From Isosphaeraceae bacterium (GTDB lineage: Bacteria > Planctomycetota > Planctomycetia > Isosphaerales > Isosphaeraceae): a stretch of 64,000 bases of DNA. Position numbers and translations under genes: made by a program. The notes under the pieces are model-generated. The model made no database searches, had not been told where the DNA came from, and saw only the letters and a list, made by a program, of their open reading frames with translations. Below, in pieces: positions 26,871 through 35,998 of this stretch. The stretch spans positions 37,627 through 101,626 of the forward strand of contig JAJPJC010000290.1 in NCBI GenBank assembly GCA_021324445.1. Direction: 5' to 3'. How positions within the stretch are numbered: the first letter of the stretch is position 1; each line of letters opens with the position of its first letter.

Positions 26871-28607
26871 TTAGTCCTCTTCGGCCATGGTGACGCTGAG
26901 CGCCGCCTCGAGACTGGTCAAACCTTGCCGGACCTTGTCCAGGGCGCTGTCGAAGAGCATCTTCATGCCCTCTTCGCGGGCGGCCTTGCGGAGCTGGTCC
27001 ACGGGCGTCCGCTTCTGGATGAGCTGGGTCAGACGCGGTGTGATCCGGACGACCTCGAAGACGCCGACCCGGCCGCGGTAGCCCAGCCGGCGGCATTGCA
27101 GGCACCCTTTGGGGCGGTAGATCGTCTGGCCGGCCGTCAGGCCGTGCGCCGCGGCGAGTTCGTCGCTGACCTCGTAGGGTTCCTTGCAGTGGGGGCAGAG
27201 CCGGCGGACCAGCCGCTGGGCCTCCAGGACGCGGAGCGAGCACGCCAGGAGGAACGGCTCGATCCCCATGTCCTGAAGGCGGGTCACGGCCGAGAGCGCG
27301 TCATTGGTGTGAATCGTCGAGAGTACGAAGTGACCCGTCAGAGCGGCGCGGAGGCAGATCTCGGCGGTCTCCTGGTCGCGGACCTCGCCGACCATGATGA
27401 TGTCGGGGTCTTGCCGCAGGAAGGCGCGCAAGGCGGATTGGAAGGTCAAGCCGACCTGAGCCTTGACCTGCACCTGGTTCATCCCGTTGAACTTGTACTC
27501 GACCGGGTCCTCGACCGTGCAGATGTTGACCTTGGAATTATTGAGCAGGTTGAGACAGGAATAGAGCGTGGTCGACTTGCCGCTGCCGGTCGGGCCGGTC
27601 ACCAGCGCCAACCCGTAGGGCGAATGGATCGACTCGATGAGGTCGGTCGACTGCCGCTCGTCGAAACCCAGGCCGGTCAGTTGCAAGGGGATCGCGCCTT
27701 TATCGAGGATCCGCATGACCATTTTCTCACCGTGCACCGTCGGCACGGTGTTGACCCGCAGGTCGATCCGTTTCTCGCCGGTCCGCAGCGCGATCGCGCC
27801 GTCCTGGGGGATCCGCTTCTCGGCGATGTCCATTCGTGCCAGGACCTTCAAGCGGGAGAGAATCATGATGAAGACGGTCTTCGACGGTGGCGGCAGCTCG
27901 TGGAGCACGCCGTCGATCCGCAGGCGGAACTTGCAGCCGTCCTCGAACGGCTCCAGGTGGATATCACTGGCGCCATTGCGCAGCGCCTGCTCGAGGATTT
28001 GATTGACCATGCGGATGATCCGGCCGTTGGCATCGGCCGGGGGCGTGGCGTCGAGATTGAGGATGTTCTCATCGTCCTCCCTCTCCTCCGCCTCCATCAC
28101 ATCGAAGCCTTCGCTCCCCTCGCCGATGCCCTTGGTGTGCTGATCGGTGCGATAGAGGGCCTCGAGGCGGTCCTGGACGACCGAGAGCGGGGCGATGATC
28201 GGATTGATTCGCAGTCCGGTCATGAGCTGGAGCTCGTCCACGACGCCCATCTCCTCGGGGGAGACGAAGGCGACGTCGAGCACGTCGTCCCGGACGGTCA
28301 AGGGGCAGATCAGACGATCTGTGCAGAGCTTCTCGGGCAGGAGGGCGCCGATCTCCTTGTCGACGCCGCCGGCCTCGACGCTATTGTGGATCACCGGCAG
28401 GAAGAGGTCCTCGGCGTATAGGCCGGCGACCTCCTGCTCGGCGATGAAGCCGCCGCGGATCAACGCCACCTCGGGCAAGGTGCCGCGCCCGGCCCTCTGG
28501 AGGGTCTCGGCGATCTCTTCCAGCTGCTTGGGCCTGAACCAGTTCCGCCGCGCCAGCAGTTCCAGGATCAGGGGCTGGGTTTCGAGGTCATCGTGCAGGC
28601 CGACCAT
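26871..28607 (-). CDS. GspE/PilB-type secretion or pilus ATPase
   Basis: The 578-residue cytoplasmic ATPase has an N-terminal MshEN-like domain (1-150) and a second domain with SDIHLEP. Walker A GPTGSGKST is at 338-346, the Asp box EDPVEY follows, and Walker B IIMVGE is at 403-408. Zinc-binding cysteines are at 471, 474, 502 and 505. It powers assembly of pseudopilins or pili. It is the last of five minus-strand genes of this locus; 155 nt containing a GGGTGGGTG-type inverted repeat separate it from the preceding gene. A retraction ATPase (PilT) is not seen in the window, so a type II secretion-like or non-retracting system is possible. Confidence 0.93.
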   Translation of the reverse strand: MVGLHDDLETQPLILELLARRNWFRPKQLEEIAETLQRAGRGTLPEVALIRGGFIAEQEVAGLYAEDLFLPVIHNSVEAGGVDKEIGALLPEKLCTDRLICPLTVRDDVLDVAFVSPEEMGVVDELQLMTGLRINPIIAPLSVVQDRLEALYRTDQHTKGIGEGSEGFDVMEAEEREDDENILNLDATPPADANGRIIRMVNQILEQALRNGASDIHLEPFEDGCKFRLRIDGVLHELPPPSKTVFIMILSRLKVLARMDIAEKRIPQDGAIALRTGEKRIDLRVNTVPTVHGEKMVMRILDKGAIPLQLTGLGFDERQSTDLIESIHSPYGLALVTGPTGSGKSTTLYSCLNLLNNSKVNICTVEDPVEYKFNGMNQVQVKAQVGLTFQSALRAFLRQDPDIIMVGEVRDQETAEICLRAALTGHFVLSTIHTNDALSAVTRLQDMGIEPFLLACSLRVLEAQRLVRRLCPHCKEPYEVSDELAAAHGLTAGQTIYRPKGCLQCRRLGYRGRVGVFEVVRITPRLTQLIQKRTPVDQLRKAAREEGMKMLFDSALDKVRQGLTSLEAALSVTMAEED

Positions 28608-28650
28608 GGGAGAACGCCTTCAGAATCTGTTCCAGGAGGTGGGTCCGACG

Positions 28651-28725
28651 GTTGTAGGGTGGGTGCAACCCACCAACACAAAGCCTTGGCAGTCTTGGTG
28701 ATCGGTGGGTTGCACCCACCCTGCG
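28651..28725. repeat. GGGTGGGTG-family inverted repeat, copy 1
   Basis: The left arm TAGGGTGGGTGCAACCCACC and the right arm GGTGGGTTGCACCCACCCT flank an inner segment of about 30 nt. Each arm also contains its own short palindrome. It lies between two genes of the pilus locus. Copies at 45963-46018 and 63929-64000 share the arms, and the third also shares part of the loop. Confidence 0.8.
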
Positions 28726-28762
28726 ACATCCCCCCCGCGGGCCTCACGAAGTCCGAGGAGTC

Positions 28763-29527
28763 TCAGGGATTTCCGGGACCTGTTCCGGAGATGGTGAGTC
28801 CCCCACGGGAGCGACTCGACTGCGGCCCGGCTGCCGCCCCAGGGGAGGGATCGGTCGAAAGCGATTTCCCGACCAGGCTCTTGCCCAGGACGCCCAGCGG
28901 CGAGTTGAGCAGCTTCTGGAACATCGCCATCTGGCCGCCGGGATCCAGTTCGGCCAGGGTCGCCTCCCGGGAGAGGGGCGGCCCGGCCGGAGACTCGTCC
29001 TTCCGCTTGCCGAGCTGGTCGGGATAACCGAGCACATAGGTCCTGCCGCCTCCCTGAAGGACGACCTGGGTGGCGAAGACGCTGGCGAGACTCAGCGGCG
29101 CGGCGGACGCGCCGTCCTTACCCTCGACCATCAGCCGCTGACCTCGGGAGTAGATCCGGCCGTCGATGATGGCGATCTGGTCACGGCCCTGGATGAAGGT
29201 GGCCTCCAGCGAGAGGCCCTGGACGATCTCGGCCAGCGGGTCGGCGGCCGGCGCCGGCGCGGGTGTCTCCTGCGGCTTGGCCCGGTCAACCGCGGCCGGC
29301 TGGGTGACGACGGCCTGGAACGGGTCGCGTACCTCCTGGCCCAGCTTGGCCGCCGCGACCGTGCCGGAATCCAAGAGGTCCTGCACCAGGATGTCCAGGC
29401 CCTTGGCCAGGGCGGCGTCCTGGGCGTCGGCGCCGGGGAGGCTGGCGTGCATCGAGTAGGCCGAGTAGGCCAGGAAGGCGACGAGGCTCAGCAGGGGCGC
29501 CGCCTTGAGCGCTTGCGCGGTGTTCAT
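28763..29527 (-). CDS. PilP/GspC-like inner-membrane protein of the pilus/secretion locus
   Basis: The 254-residue protein has one N-terminal membrane segment (about 11-28). A Pro/Ala-rich linker follows near 90-98, then a small beta domain IDGRIYSRGQRLMVEGKD...ATQVVLQGGGRTYVLGY, which resembles the PilP/GspC homology region that links the inner-membrane platform to the secretin. The C-terminal tail is low complexity. The start overlaps the stop of the PilO-like gene by 4 nt (ATGA). The assignment rests on layout and the beta-domain pattern; overall sequence is poorly conserved in this family. Confidence 0.6.
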   Translation of the reverse strand: MNTAQALKAAPLLSLVAFLAYSAYSMHASLPGADAQDAALAKGLDILVQDLLDSGTVAAAKLGQEVRDPFQAVVTQPAAVDRAKPQETPAPAPAADPLAEIVQGLSLEATFIQGRDQIAIIDGRIYSRGQRLMVEGKDGASAAPLSLASVFATQVVLQGGGRTYVLGYPDQLGKRKDESPAGPPLSREATLAELDPGGQMAMFQKLLNSPLGVLGKSLVGKSLSTDPSPGAAAGPQSSRSRGGLTISGTGPGNP

Positions 29528-30105
29528 CGGTTCCGGCTCACCGGTGCGTTCGTCTTCGGGGTCGCCCCCGGCTTGGTGCTCAGACTCAACAGGAGGATCT
29601 GGGCGGAAAGGAGGCCGGGGTCCTTGCTGGCCGGGTCGAGCTTGAGGGCATCGATCCGCAGCAGCCGCCGATCGCTCTCGACCCAGGTCAGGAACTTGTC
29701 GATCTCCGCGAAGTGGCCCTCCAGCTTCAACTGGAGGCCGATCGCCACATACGGGCCCAGGTCTTTGGGCTTCTCGGGCTTCAAGTCGATCAGCTTCAGC
29801 GGCCAGCGGATGTGGTCGATCACGTGCCGCATCAGCTCTTCGACATCGGCCCCGGCGGAGATGAGCGACTCGTACGGGGCCAGGGCCTTCTTGAGCTGCT
29901 CGATCTGGCGCGCCGTGGCCCCGCGCTGGCGTTCCCGGGCGATCCGGGCCGTCGTGGCGGCCACCTGCTCACTCAAGGGACTGAAGAACACGGCATACCA
30001 GGCCGCCATCATCGCCAGGCAGAGGACCGCACGCAGCTTCAGCGGGTGGCTGAGCTGGTCCAGGATCACCTGCTGGCCGCGGGACTTGGACGACGTCTGG
30101 CTCAT
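29524..30105 (-). CDS. PilO/GspM-like inner-membrane protein
   Basis: The 193-residue protein has a short basic cytoplasmic tail, one membrane helix (about 26-44), a coiled coil (EQVAATTARIARERQRG...) and a C-terminal ferredoxin-like domain with VAIGLQLKLEGHFAEIDKFLTWVE, the usual PilO pattern. PilO and PilN form the inner-membrane assembly platform under PilM. The ATG at 30105 is preferred over an upstream one because it gives the short cytoplasmic tail. It lies 71 nt after the PilM/N-like gene and overlaps the PilP-like gene by 4 nt. Confidence 0.75.
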   Translation of the reverse strand: MSQTSSKSRGQQVILDQLSHPLKLRAVLCLAMMAAWYAVFFSPLSEQVAATTARIARERQRGATARQIEQLKKALAPYESLISAGADVEELMRHVIDHIRWPLKLIDLKPEKPKDLGPYVAIGLQLKLEGHFAEIDKFLTWVESDRRLLRIDALKLDPASKDPGLLSAQILLLSLSTKPGATPKTNAPVSRNR

Positions 30106-30176
30106 GGCAGTGATGGCCCTCGTGGTGCCCGGCGACCCGTCACAGCGCTGTCCGCTCAGGCCGCAGCCGCGCACGG

Positions 30177-31718
30177 TCAGTGCTTGGCGGCCGCTTTCTT
30201 GGGGGGCTCCGCCTTCTTGGGGGTCGACTCGATCCGGGGCAGGCCGACGATGCTGAAGGATGCGGATGGCCGGCCGCCGTCGCGGGCCGGATTAGTTTTG
30301 AGGCCGGTGACCTCGATCAGGGGAAAGCTCTGCGTCAGCGCCGGTTCGCCGCGGAGCGTGGCGAGGAAGCCATGGATCTCCGGGGGCGGCGACCCATCCT
30401 CCGCCATCGGCGCGGTGAAGTTGACGACCAGTTTTCGTTTCGTCTGGGACGCGCCCCCCTTGGATTTGGCCTCGACCGGCGCGTCGCCCGAGAGCGAGGT
30501 GATGATGGTCTTCTCCGGCGCGTCCGCGGCGATGGTGCGCAACGACGCGGACCAGGCGGCGCGGCCGCTGCGAAACGTTTCGATGGCGTTCCACCGTTCC
30601 TGCACGGCCTTCTTCTCCCCCTCGAGCTGGGACTGGTTCTGATCCTTCAGCCAGGTGAACGCCTTCAGTCCGGTGCCCACCGACTTCAGGCGCGCGTCGA
30701 CCTGGGCCGCCTCCCCACTCAAGAAGAGCGTGACCGCCCCGAGCAGGGCGCTCTGAAGCGCCAGCTCGCCCCAGGGAAAGATGTCGCGGATGGACGGGGG
30801 CGACTTGAACGTGCGCGCCAGGTCGAGCCCGGAGTCATCGGTCAACGGCCTGGCCAGGGCCGTCCCCATTGCGGCGGCGGCCGGGTCATAATCGGGCTCG
30901 GCGCAGCGGAGCCAGCGGGCCCCGGTGCGCTGGCGCAGGGCCTCGGGGTCCTGGGACAAGACCACCTCGGGCCGGCCGTGGACGATCACGGTGTCGATCG
31001 CCGCGGTGATCCGGCTGTGCCGCCCCATCATCCAGAGGGTCGAGTAGGCGGCCAGGATCGCGACGGTCTCCTCGCCAGGGGTCAGGTCGAAGAGGTGCCA
31101 GAAGAGGGGCTGCGCGCCCAGCGCCAGCACGCCGATCGCCTGGTGCGCGCCGAGGAAGCAGCGCAGGATGACCTTCGAACCCCGCGGGGGACTGCGGCGG
31201 GCCGCAGCCGCACGGAACAGCCCAAGCGGTGCCGGTTCGATCACCGCGACGCGCGTCCCCAGGCGCTCCAGCATCTCGGCCAGCTCGGTCACCGTCGCGC
31301 GCGGGCAGGCACACACGCAGGCCAGCGGCTGCTTGTCCAGCTCGAGCTTGATCAGGTCGATGATCCGATCCTCGGCGCGAAGGTTCGTCGCCTGCACGGC
31401 CTCCAGGAAGAAACTCTGGGGAGTGTTCTGCCGATTGCTCGAGGTGATCGGCAGCGTCGCTTGAAAGACCCGCGCCTGGGGGATCCCCACGTGGACCCAC
31501 GGCCCGGCCCGGGTCCGCTTCGCGACGGCCGCCGAGACCCAGGGCTCCAGCAGTTTCCCCAGGACTTCCTCGGGGGACTGCCCATCGCAGCGCTGGGTCT
31601 GGCGAGCGATCTCCCGGCGGCCGCGCGGCGTGGTCGCCACCACGCTCATGGCGATCTGGTCCTGATCGATCACCAGACCGATCGCCGGCCGCAAGGCCAA
31701 GGGCATCCCAGGCTTCAT
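30177..31718 (-). CDS. PilM-PilN (GspL-like) fusion protein
   Basis: This 513-residue protein joins an actin-like N-terminal half (about 1-300; AIGLVIDQDQIAMSVV, an ASKHA-type phosphate-loop start) to a PilN-like C-terminal half. The latter has a membrane segment (about 325-345), a coiled coil and a ferredoxin-like domain. In most type IV pilus systems PilM and PilN are separate; the fused form matches the GspL arrangement of type II secretion. The ATG at 31718 was chosen because GAGGA lies 12 nt upstream; the ATG at 31730 directly abuts that sequence. Confidence 0.72.
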   Translation of the reverse strand: MKPGMPLALRPAIGLVIDQDQIAMSVVATTPRGRREIARQTQRCDGQSPEEVLGKLLEPWVSAAVAKRTRAGPWVHVGIPQARVFQATLPITSSNRQNTPQSFFLEAVQATNLRAEDRIIDLIKLELDKQPLACVCACPRATVTELAEMLERLGTRVAVIEPAPLGLFRAAAARRSPPRGSKVILRCFLGAHQAIGVLALGAQPLFWHLFDLTPGEETVAILAAYSTLWMMGRHSRITAAIDTVIVHGRPEVVLSQDPEALRQRTGARWLRCAEPDYDPAAAAMGTALARPLTDDSGLDLARTFKSPPSIRDIFPWGELALQSALLGAVTLFLSGEAAQVDARLKSVGTGLKAFTWLKDQNQSQLEGEKKAVQERWNAIETFRSGRAAWSASLRTIAADAPEKTIITSLSGDAPVEAKSKGGASQTKRKLVVNFTAPMAEDGSPPPEIHGFLATLRGEPALTQSFPLIEVTGLKTNPARDGGRPSASFSIVGLPRIESTPKKAEPPKKAAAKH

Positions 31719-31855
31719 GGGCGGAAGCATTCCTCGGGGTCAGGACACGGTGGGAAACGGCTGCGGGCGACCGGAATGGGTCGCCCGCGGCAAAGTCACG
31801 TGCACTACAGCCTCCCATGACCCGGGGCGCCGCCCCAGGTCACGCGAAGCTCGGA

Positions 31856-32317
31856 TCAGCTACCCGTGCCGGCGTCACCGGTGACTGGGCTGATCGTCTG
31901 AGGAATCGTCGAGTTGGTGGGATCAAAGCCATTCTGGTTCCAGGCCACGGTGTAGGCCCCGTAGCTGGAGCTGGACGAGTTGCGGGTCAGGGTGCCCGAC
32001 CACGTCGGCGTGCCGGCGGTCGCATTCGACGAGGTGATGGTCGGCGCGGTGAAATACTGGAGCGTGGGCAGGACGATGTCCAGGTTGTCCGTGTTGGTGC
32101 TCGACCAGTACACGCCGTTCTGGGCGATGTAGCGCTCCTGGGCCGATTGCACGGCCGACCAGTAATTGAAGGCCTCGGCCGCCTTGGACTTCTCCACCGA
32201 CGCGAGGAACTTGGGCACGCCGAAGGCGGCCAGGATGCCGATGATCACGATCACAACGGCGAGTTCGACGAGGGTGAACCCTTTGCGGGTCCGCATTCTG
32301 GAAACAAGTCGCTGCAT
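31856..32317 (-). CDS. Major type IV pilin / pseudopilin
   Basis: The 153-residue prepilin has a basic leader MQRLVSRMRTRKG, a cleavage site before FTLVE, and the hydrophobic helix LAVVIVIIGILAAFGVPKFL. The mature globular part is Ser/Thr/Asn-rich with no cysteines. The ATG at 32317 gives a normal 13-residue leader; a longer frame upstream is not plausible. It heads the minus-strand arm, divergent from the GspF arm, and as the first gene of that arm it is probably the major subunit. Confidence 0.88.
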   Translation of the reverse strand: MQRLVSRMRTRKGFTLVELAVVIVIIGILAAFGVPKFLASVEKSKAAEAFNYWSAVQSAQERYIAQNGVYWSSTNTDNLDIVLPTLQYFTAPTITSSNATAGTPTWSGTLTRNSSSSSYGAYTVAWNQNGFDPTNSTIPQTISPVTGDAGTGS

Positions 32318-32801
32318 GGGGTAGGGCTCTCTCTTCTTGATGACGATCCAGGGGATCTCGCACACAAAACCGGAAGTCAGCCTGGGCCACCTCCACCGGA
32401 CGAGCGTCATCGGGGCGACCCGCGTAACGGGTCGGTCAGCAACGAATTCGGGCGCTCGGGATCGATCCCCACCGCGCGGGATCGTGGCGGTCCGTCGCAC
32501 CTCTGCTGACTTCGACTGACGTACCGTCGCCCGTGGGTGACTTGCTGTCGGCGACACTCAAAGCTAGGTCACATCCCGGGCGCGTCAATCCAGGGTGCGC
32601 GGTTGTGGCATCATCCTTGAGCCCAAGCCGGCGCGGTGATCTCGATCAGCCGGACTCCACGGATGCAGCCGGGTATGGCCTAAGCTTGGAGCGGAAAGAG
32701 TTCCTGCTGACGGGACGGGGATCGCCGCCCCCGTGGGGCGGGCCGGGTTCGCCGCGCCCCTCGATGTGCGCTCGACGCGGCCAGCGAAGCGGAGGTGGGA
32801 C
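32318..32801. promoter_or_regulatory. Divergent control region of the pilus/secretion locus
   Basis: The 484 nt between the pilin gene (minus) and the GspF gene (plus) contain no supported coding region. Promoters for both arms should lie here. A plus-strand word TGGCATCATCCTTGA at 32606-32620 resembles a sigma-54 -24/-12 site but has GA where GC is expected. No clear sigma-70 pair was found. Confidence 0.4.
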
Positions 32802-33896
32802 GTGCCGTTCGAAGATTGGGTGGTGGCTCATGCGCAGATCTCGAAGAAGGCGCACAAAGCGGCCAAGATCGAGGATACGCTCTCGTTCTTCCATCAGCTC
32901 GCCACCCTGGTGAGCTCGGGTACGCCGCTGCTCCAGGCGCTGAAGATCGCGACCACGCAATGCGAGAGCCTCAAGCTCCAGGCCGTCCTCGAGCAAATCA
33001 CGGCCAAGGTGGCGGCGGGGAGCACCTTCCACGCCGCGGCGGCGGCGTTCCCCCAGATCTTCGAGTTCCAGTGGCTGGAGGCGATCCGGACCGGCGAGGT
33101 GACCGGCAAGATGGCCCAGGTGCTCATCGAGCTCAACAAGCAGGTTCGCGACGCCCGCGAGACCAAACGGAAAGTCAAGGGGGCCTTGACCTACCCCATG
33201 ATCCTGATCGTCGTGGCGATCGTCGCCGTGACCGTCATGCTCTGGATGGTCGTCCCCGTCTTCGCCAAGATGTTCAGAGACATGGACGCCCAGCTCCCCG
33301 CCATCACCCAGTACGTGGTCGACGCATCTGACATGATTGTCAGGTACGGCCATTACGCCGTGGTCACCATCGTGGTGAGCCTCTTCGCCTTCAAACGTTA
33401 TATGAAGACCGAGTCGGGACGCCGATACGTCGGCGGCGCGCTGATGGTCCTGCCCAGCGTCGGCCAACTGGTCATCGAGATGGCCATGTATCGCTTCGCC
33501 TCCAACCTGTCGCTGCTGCTCAAGAGCGGCGTGCCCATGATGGAGACCATGCACACCATCAAAGGGATCTTCCAGGCCAGCCCGATCTATCGCGATGCGC
33601 TGGAGCGGGTCGCGTTGCGAGTCGCCGCGGGCAAGCCGTTGCACTCGGCGCTTCAGGAGACCGGACTGTTCCTGCCGATGCTGACCAGCATGGTCCAGGT
33701 CGGCGAGGAATCCGGCCAACTGCCGCAGGTCATGGAGCAGATCGCCCCCTTCTTCAAGGAGAAGATGGAAGGCATGATCCTCAAGGTTACCAAGATGGTG
33801 GAACCGCTCATCATTATGTTCATGGGAGCGTCGATTGCTGGACTTATGCTCGCAATCTATATGCCGATGTTCGACATGGCGGGCCAGGTGAAATGA
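32802..33896 (+). CDS. GspF/PilC-type inner-membrane platform protein
   Basis: The 364-residue protein has two repeats of the GspF domain, each followed by membrane helices. Typical motifs are FFHQLATLVSSGTPLLQAL and later FASNLSLLLKSGVPMMETM. A central hydrophobic pair and a C-terminal helix (IIMFMGASIAGLMLAIYMPMF) complete the platform. The start is taken as GTG at 32802, which has GGAGGTG a few bases upstream; the in-frame ATG at 32733 lacks such a site. The product couples to the GspE/PilB ATPase encoded on the opposite arm. Confidence 0.92.
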   Translation: MPFEDWVVAHAQISKKAHKAAKIEDTLSFFHQLATLVSSGTPLLQALKIATTQCESLKLQAVLEQITAKVAAGSTFHAAAAAFPQIFEFQWLEAIRTGEVTGKMAQVLIELNKQVRDARETKRKVKGALTYPMILIVVAIVAVTVMLWMVVPVFAKMFRDMDAQLPAITQYVVDASDMIVRYGHYAVVTIVVSLFAFKRYMKTESGRRYVGGALMVLPSVGQLVIEMAMYRFASNLSLLLKSGVPMMETMHTIKGIFQASPIYRDALERVALRVAAGKPLHSALQETGLFLPMLTSMVQVGEESGQLPQVMEQIAPFFKEKMEGMILKVTKMVEPLIIMFMGASIAGLMLAIYMPMFDMAGQVK

Positions 33897-33987
33897 GCCG
33901 CCGCCCCTCGCCGCGGGCAGCCCGGCCGAGAGCCGCCGCGGCCTGGGGTCGCATCCGGCGTCCGAACCATCCCGCGGAGGTCCGAGG

Positions 33988-34494
33988 ATGACCCAGACAA
34001 TGCAGCGACGGAGGAATCCCGCGTGGCCCGATGCCCGGGCCGGGTCCGGCCGGCACGCGCCACCGGTCCCAATCCCTGTGCGGGGCTATTCCCTGGTGGA
34101 GATGCTCGTCGCGCTGGTCGTCTTCGGCGTGCTGATCTCGATGGGCCTGCCCAAGTTCCAGCAGTCGTTGGAGCAGTCGCGGGCGGACGTCGCCGGAGCC
34201 AGCCTGCGGGCCATCTGGTCGGCGCAGCGGCTCTACTGGCTGCAAAACCGCACCTATGCCCCCGACTTGCCGACGCTCCTGGCGGCCAACCTGATCGATC
34301 CCTACCTCACCACGGCGAGCACTCCTTATACGTACACGGTCTCCGGCTCGAGCTCCAGCGGATTCACCGCGACGGCAACTCGCACCGGATCAACGTCCTG
34401 GTCGGGCAGTTTCACGATCGCCGCGGATGGGACCTTTTCCGGGTCGGTCCAGCAGGTGGGCGGCACCATCAGCCTTGTGCCGGGGTTCCCATGA
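33988..34494 (+). CDS. Minor pseudopilin
   Basis: The 168-residue protein has a long basic leader (about 32 residues), then the prepilin motif RGYSLVEM and a hydrophobic helix. The mature region includes AQRLYWLQNRTYAPDLPTLLAANLI, similar to pilin-like assembly proteins, and a Ser/Thr-rich beta part. The leader is longer than usual; an internal start is possible but none is clearly better. Its stop overlaps the next start (ATGA at 34491). Confidence 0.78.
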   Translation: MTQTMQRRRNPAWPDARAGSGRHAPPVPIPVRGYSLVEMLVALVVFGVLISMGLPKFQQSLEQSRADVAGASLRAIWSAQRLYWLQNRTYAPDLPTLLAANLIDPYLTTASTPYTYTVSGSSSSGFTATATRTGSTSWSGSFTIAADGTFSGSVQQVGGTISLVPGFP

Positions 34495-34961
34495 GAGCGA
34501 GACGAGTCGATCCAACCTACGGAGATCTGCCCCGCCCCGATCGCCGCCGAGGATCGAGGGGTCGCACCCTGGGGGCGCGGCGCGGCCAGACGCTCCTGGA
34601 GGTCCAGGTCTCCTTCGTGCTGCTGATGATCGGGATGGCGGGCATCTGCCGGGTCGTGGTGATGCAGCTTCGGCAGGTCCGCCAGCTCGAGCTGCGCCTG
34701 GAGGCTCAAGTCGTCAACACCCGGCTGGGCCAGACGATGCTCTCCGGCCAGCCTTACTATCTCGTGCCGTGGCAGAACCCCTGGGCACAGAAGCTCGCCG
34801 GCAGCGGCCAGATCCTGGGCTGGGCCACCAACCCGTGCGATCCGGGGACCCTGCCGGTCCCCTCGTCGGCGCCGCCGGCCAACCCGGTCACGGTCGTCGA
34901 GCTCGATGCGTCACCCGGGAGCGAGAGTCTGACCGCGTACGTCGACGTCTCGGCACCCTGA
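34491..34961 (+). CDS. Minor pseudopilin, PilV/GspI-like
   Basis: The 156-residue protein has a 39-residue basic leader, then GQTLLEVQVSFVLLMIGMAGICRVVV, a type IV prepilin helix with Glu at mature position 5. The mature part is short and Pro/Ser-rich. The ATG overlaps the TGA of the preceding pseudopilin gene, so the start is well supported by coupling. It is one of four consecutive pseudopilin-like genes on this strand. Confidence 0.72.
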   Translation: MRARRVDPTYGDLPRPDRRRGSRGRTLGARRGQTLLEVQVSFVLLMIGMAGICRVVVMQLRQVRQLELRLEAQVVNTRLGQTMLSGQPYYLVPWQNPWAQKLAGSGQILGWATNPCDPGTLPVPSSAPPANPVTVVELDASPGSESLTAYVDVSAP

Positions 34962-35012
34962 TCCCGGATGAAGTGCGCGGAGATCCACTCCGATGAAACG
35001 AAGAGGCGGGAC

Positions 35013-35576
35013 ATGATGCGACCGGGACCTGCCGCCGCGCGGCGCCGACGTCGGGGTTTCACCCTCACCGAGATGATCGTCGCCAGCATGCTGGCGAGCC
35101 TGCTCATGATCCTGCTGGCGGTGACCTGGCTCGGGTTCGGCCGTCCCGCCCTGGAGGTCGAGGCCCGCGCCCGGATTCAGCAGGAGGGCATCCTGGCCGC
35201 CCAATCGCTCGCCTGCGACCTCGGCGGGTTCCTCGCCGACAGCCCGGGACGGACCGGGGCCTTCTTGATCGGCTCCGCGTCGAGCCCGTATCAATTCCTG
35301 AGCTGGGACCTCTCCCAGGGGAACGTCCTGCTCCTGAACTTCGAGGGGCCGTCCGGGAATCAGGGCGACCTGATCATCATCACCTATCAGCTCCAGGGGA
35401 ATCTGCTGGTCCGGTCCGACTCCTCCACCGGCGTGACGACCACCGTCGCCAAGTACGTGACCGGCTTCTCGGTCGCCCCGAACCCGAGCAACACCCAGCA
35501 AGCTCTGATCCAGATCGCGATCAGCTATCGCTACTTCACGTCGACGTATACCCTGATCGGAGTGCCGCCGTCATGA
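35013..35576 (+). CDS. Minor pseudopilin, PilW/GspJ-like
   Basis: The 187-residue protein has an Arg-rich leader, then RGFTLTEMIVASMLASLLMILLAV, a prepilin helix with Glu at mature position 5. The mature domain has QGDLIIITYQLQGNLLVRSDS, the pattern of GspJ/PilW minor subunits. The ATG at 35013 was chosen because AAGAGG lies about 9 nt upstream; an earlier in-frame ATG at 34968 has no such site. It overlaps the next gene by 4 nt. Confidence 0.78.
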   Translation: MMRPGPAAARRRRRGFTLTEMIVASMLASLLMILLAVTWLGFGRPALEVEARARIQQEGILAAQSLACDLGGFLADSPGRTGAFLIGSASSPYQFLSWDLSQGNVLLLNFEGPSGNQGDLIIITYQLQGNLLVRSDSSTGVTTTVAKYVTGFSVAPNPSNTQQALIQIAISYRYFTSTYTLIGVPPS

Positions 35577-35998
35577 TCCGACCCGCGACCGCAGCCGCGC
35601 GCCGGGGTTATACGCTGACCGTGGTGTTGATCTTCCTGATCCTGCTCTGCGCCTTGTGGAGCACGGTCTACCGCACGCCGGCGAGCCTGCTCCGGATCGA
35701 GACCAACCGGGTCTTGCAGCAAACCCGCGACCAGGGTGCCATGAATGCCCTGGCGCAAGCGATCCAGCTCCTCCAATACAGCGCGCCCGCGGACTCGTCG
35801 AATCCCGGTCGCACCCAGTTCACCTACGGCGTCACAGTGTCGGTTGCGAGCCCGTCGGGGGACTGCACGACCGAGAACTATACGGTCACGTACACCGCCC
35901 GGCCGGACCTGGGGCCGATCCGCTGGCAGATCCAGGTGGCGCCGGGATCGTCCAGCCCGGCACTGCCGGCTATCGGTGCCAATCCACAGTGGCCCTGA
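35573..35998 (+). CDS. Small prepilin-like protein, PilX/GspK-like position
   Basis: The 141-residue protein has a basic leader followed by RGYTLTVVLIFLILLCALWSTV. The hydrophobic helix fits a pseudopilin, but the Glu at mature position 5 is absent (Val instead), which is also true of GspK-type tip subunits. The start overlaps the previous stop (ATGA). It ends the plus-strand arm of the locus. Confidence 0.65.
   Translation: MIRPATAAARRGYTLTVVLIFLILLCALWSTVYRTPASLLRIETNRVLQQTRDQGAMNALAQAIQLLQYSAPADSSNPGRTQFTYGVTVSVASPSGDCTTENYTVTYTARPDLGPIRWQIQVAPGSSSPALPAIGANPQWP

Noticed and set aside
32606..32620. Sigma-54-like site TGGCATCATCCTTGA upstream of the GspF gene
   Set aside because: The -12 element has GA in place of GC and there is no visible activator gene; similarity may be chance.
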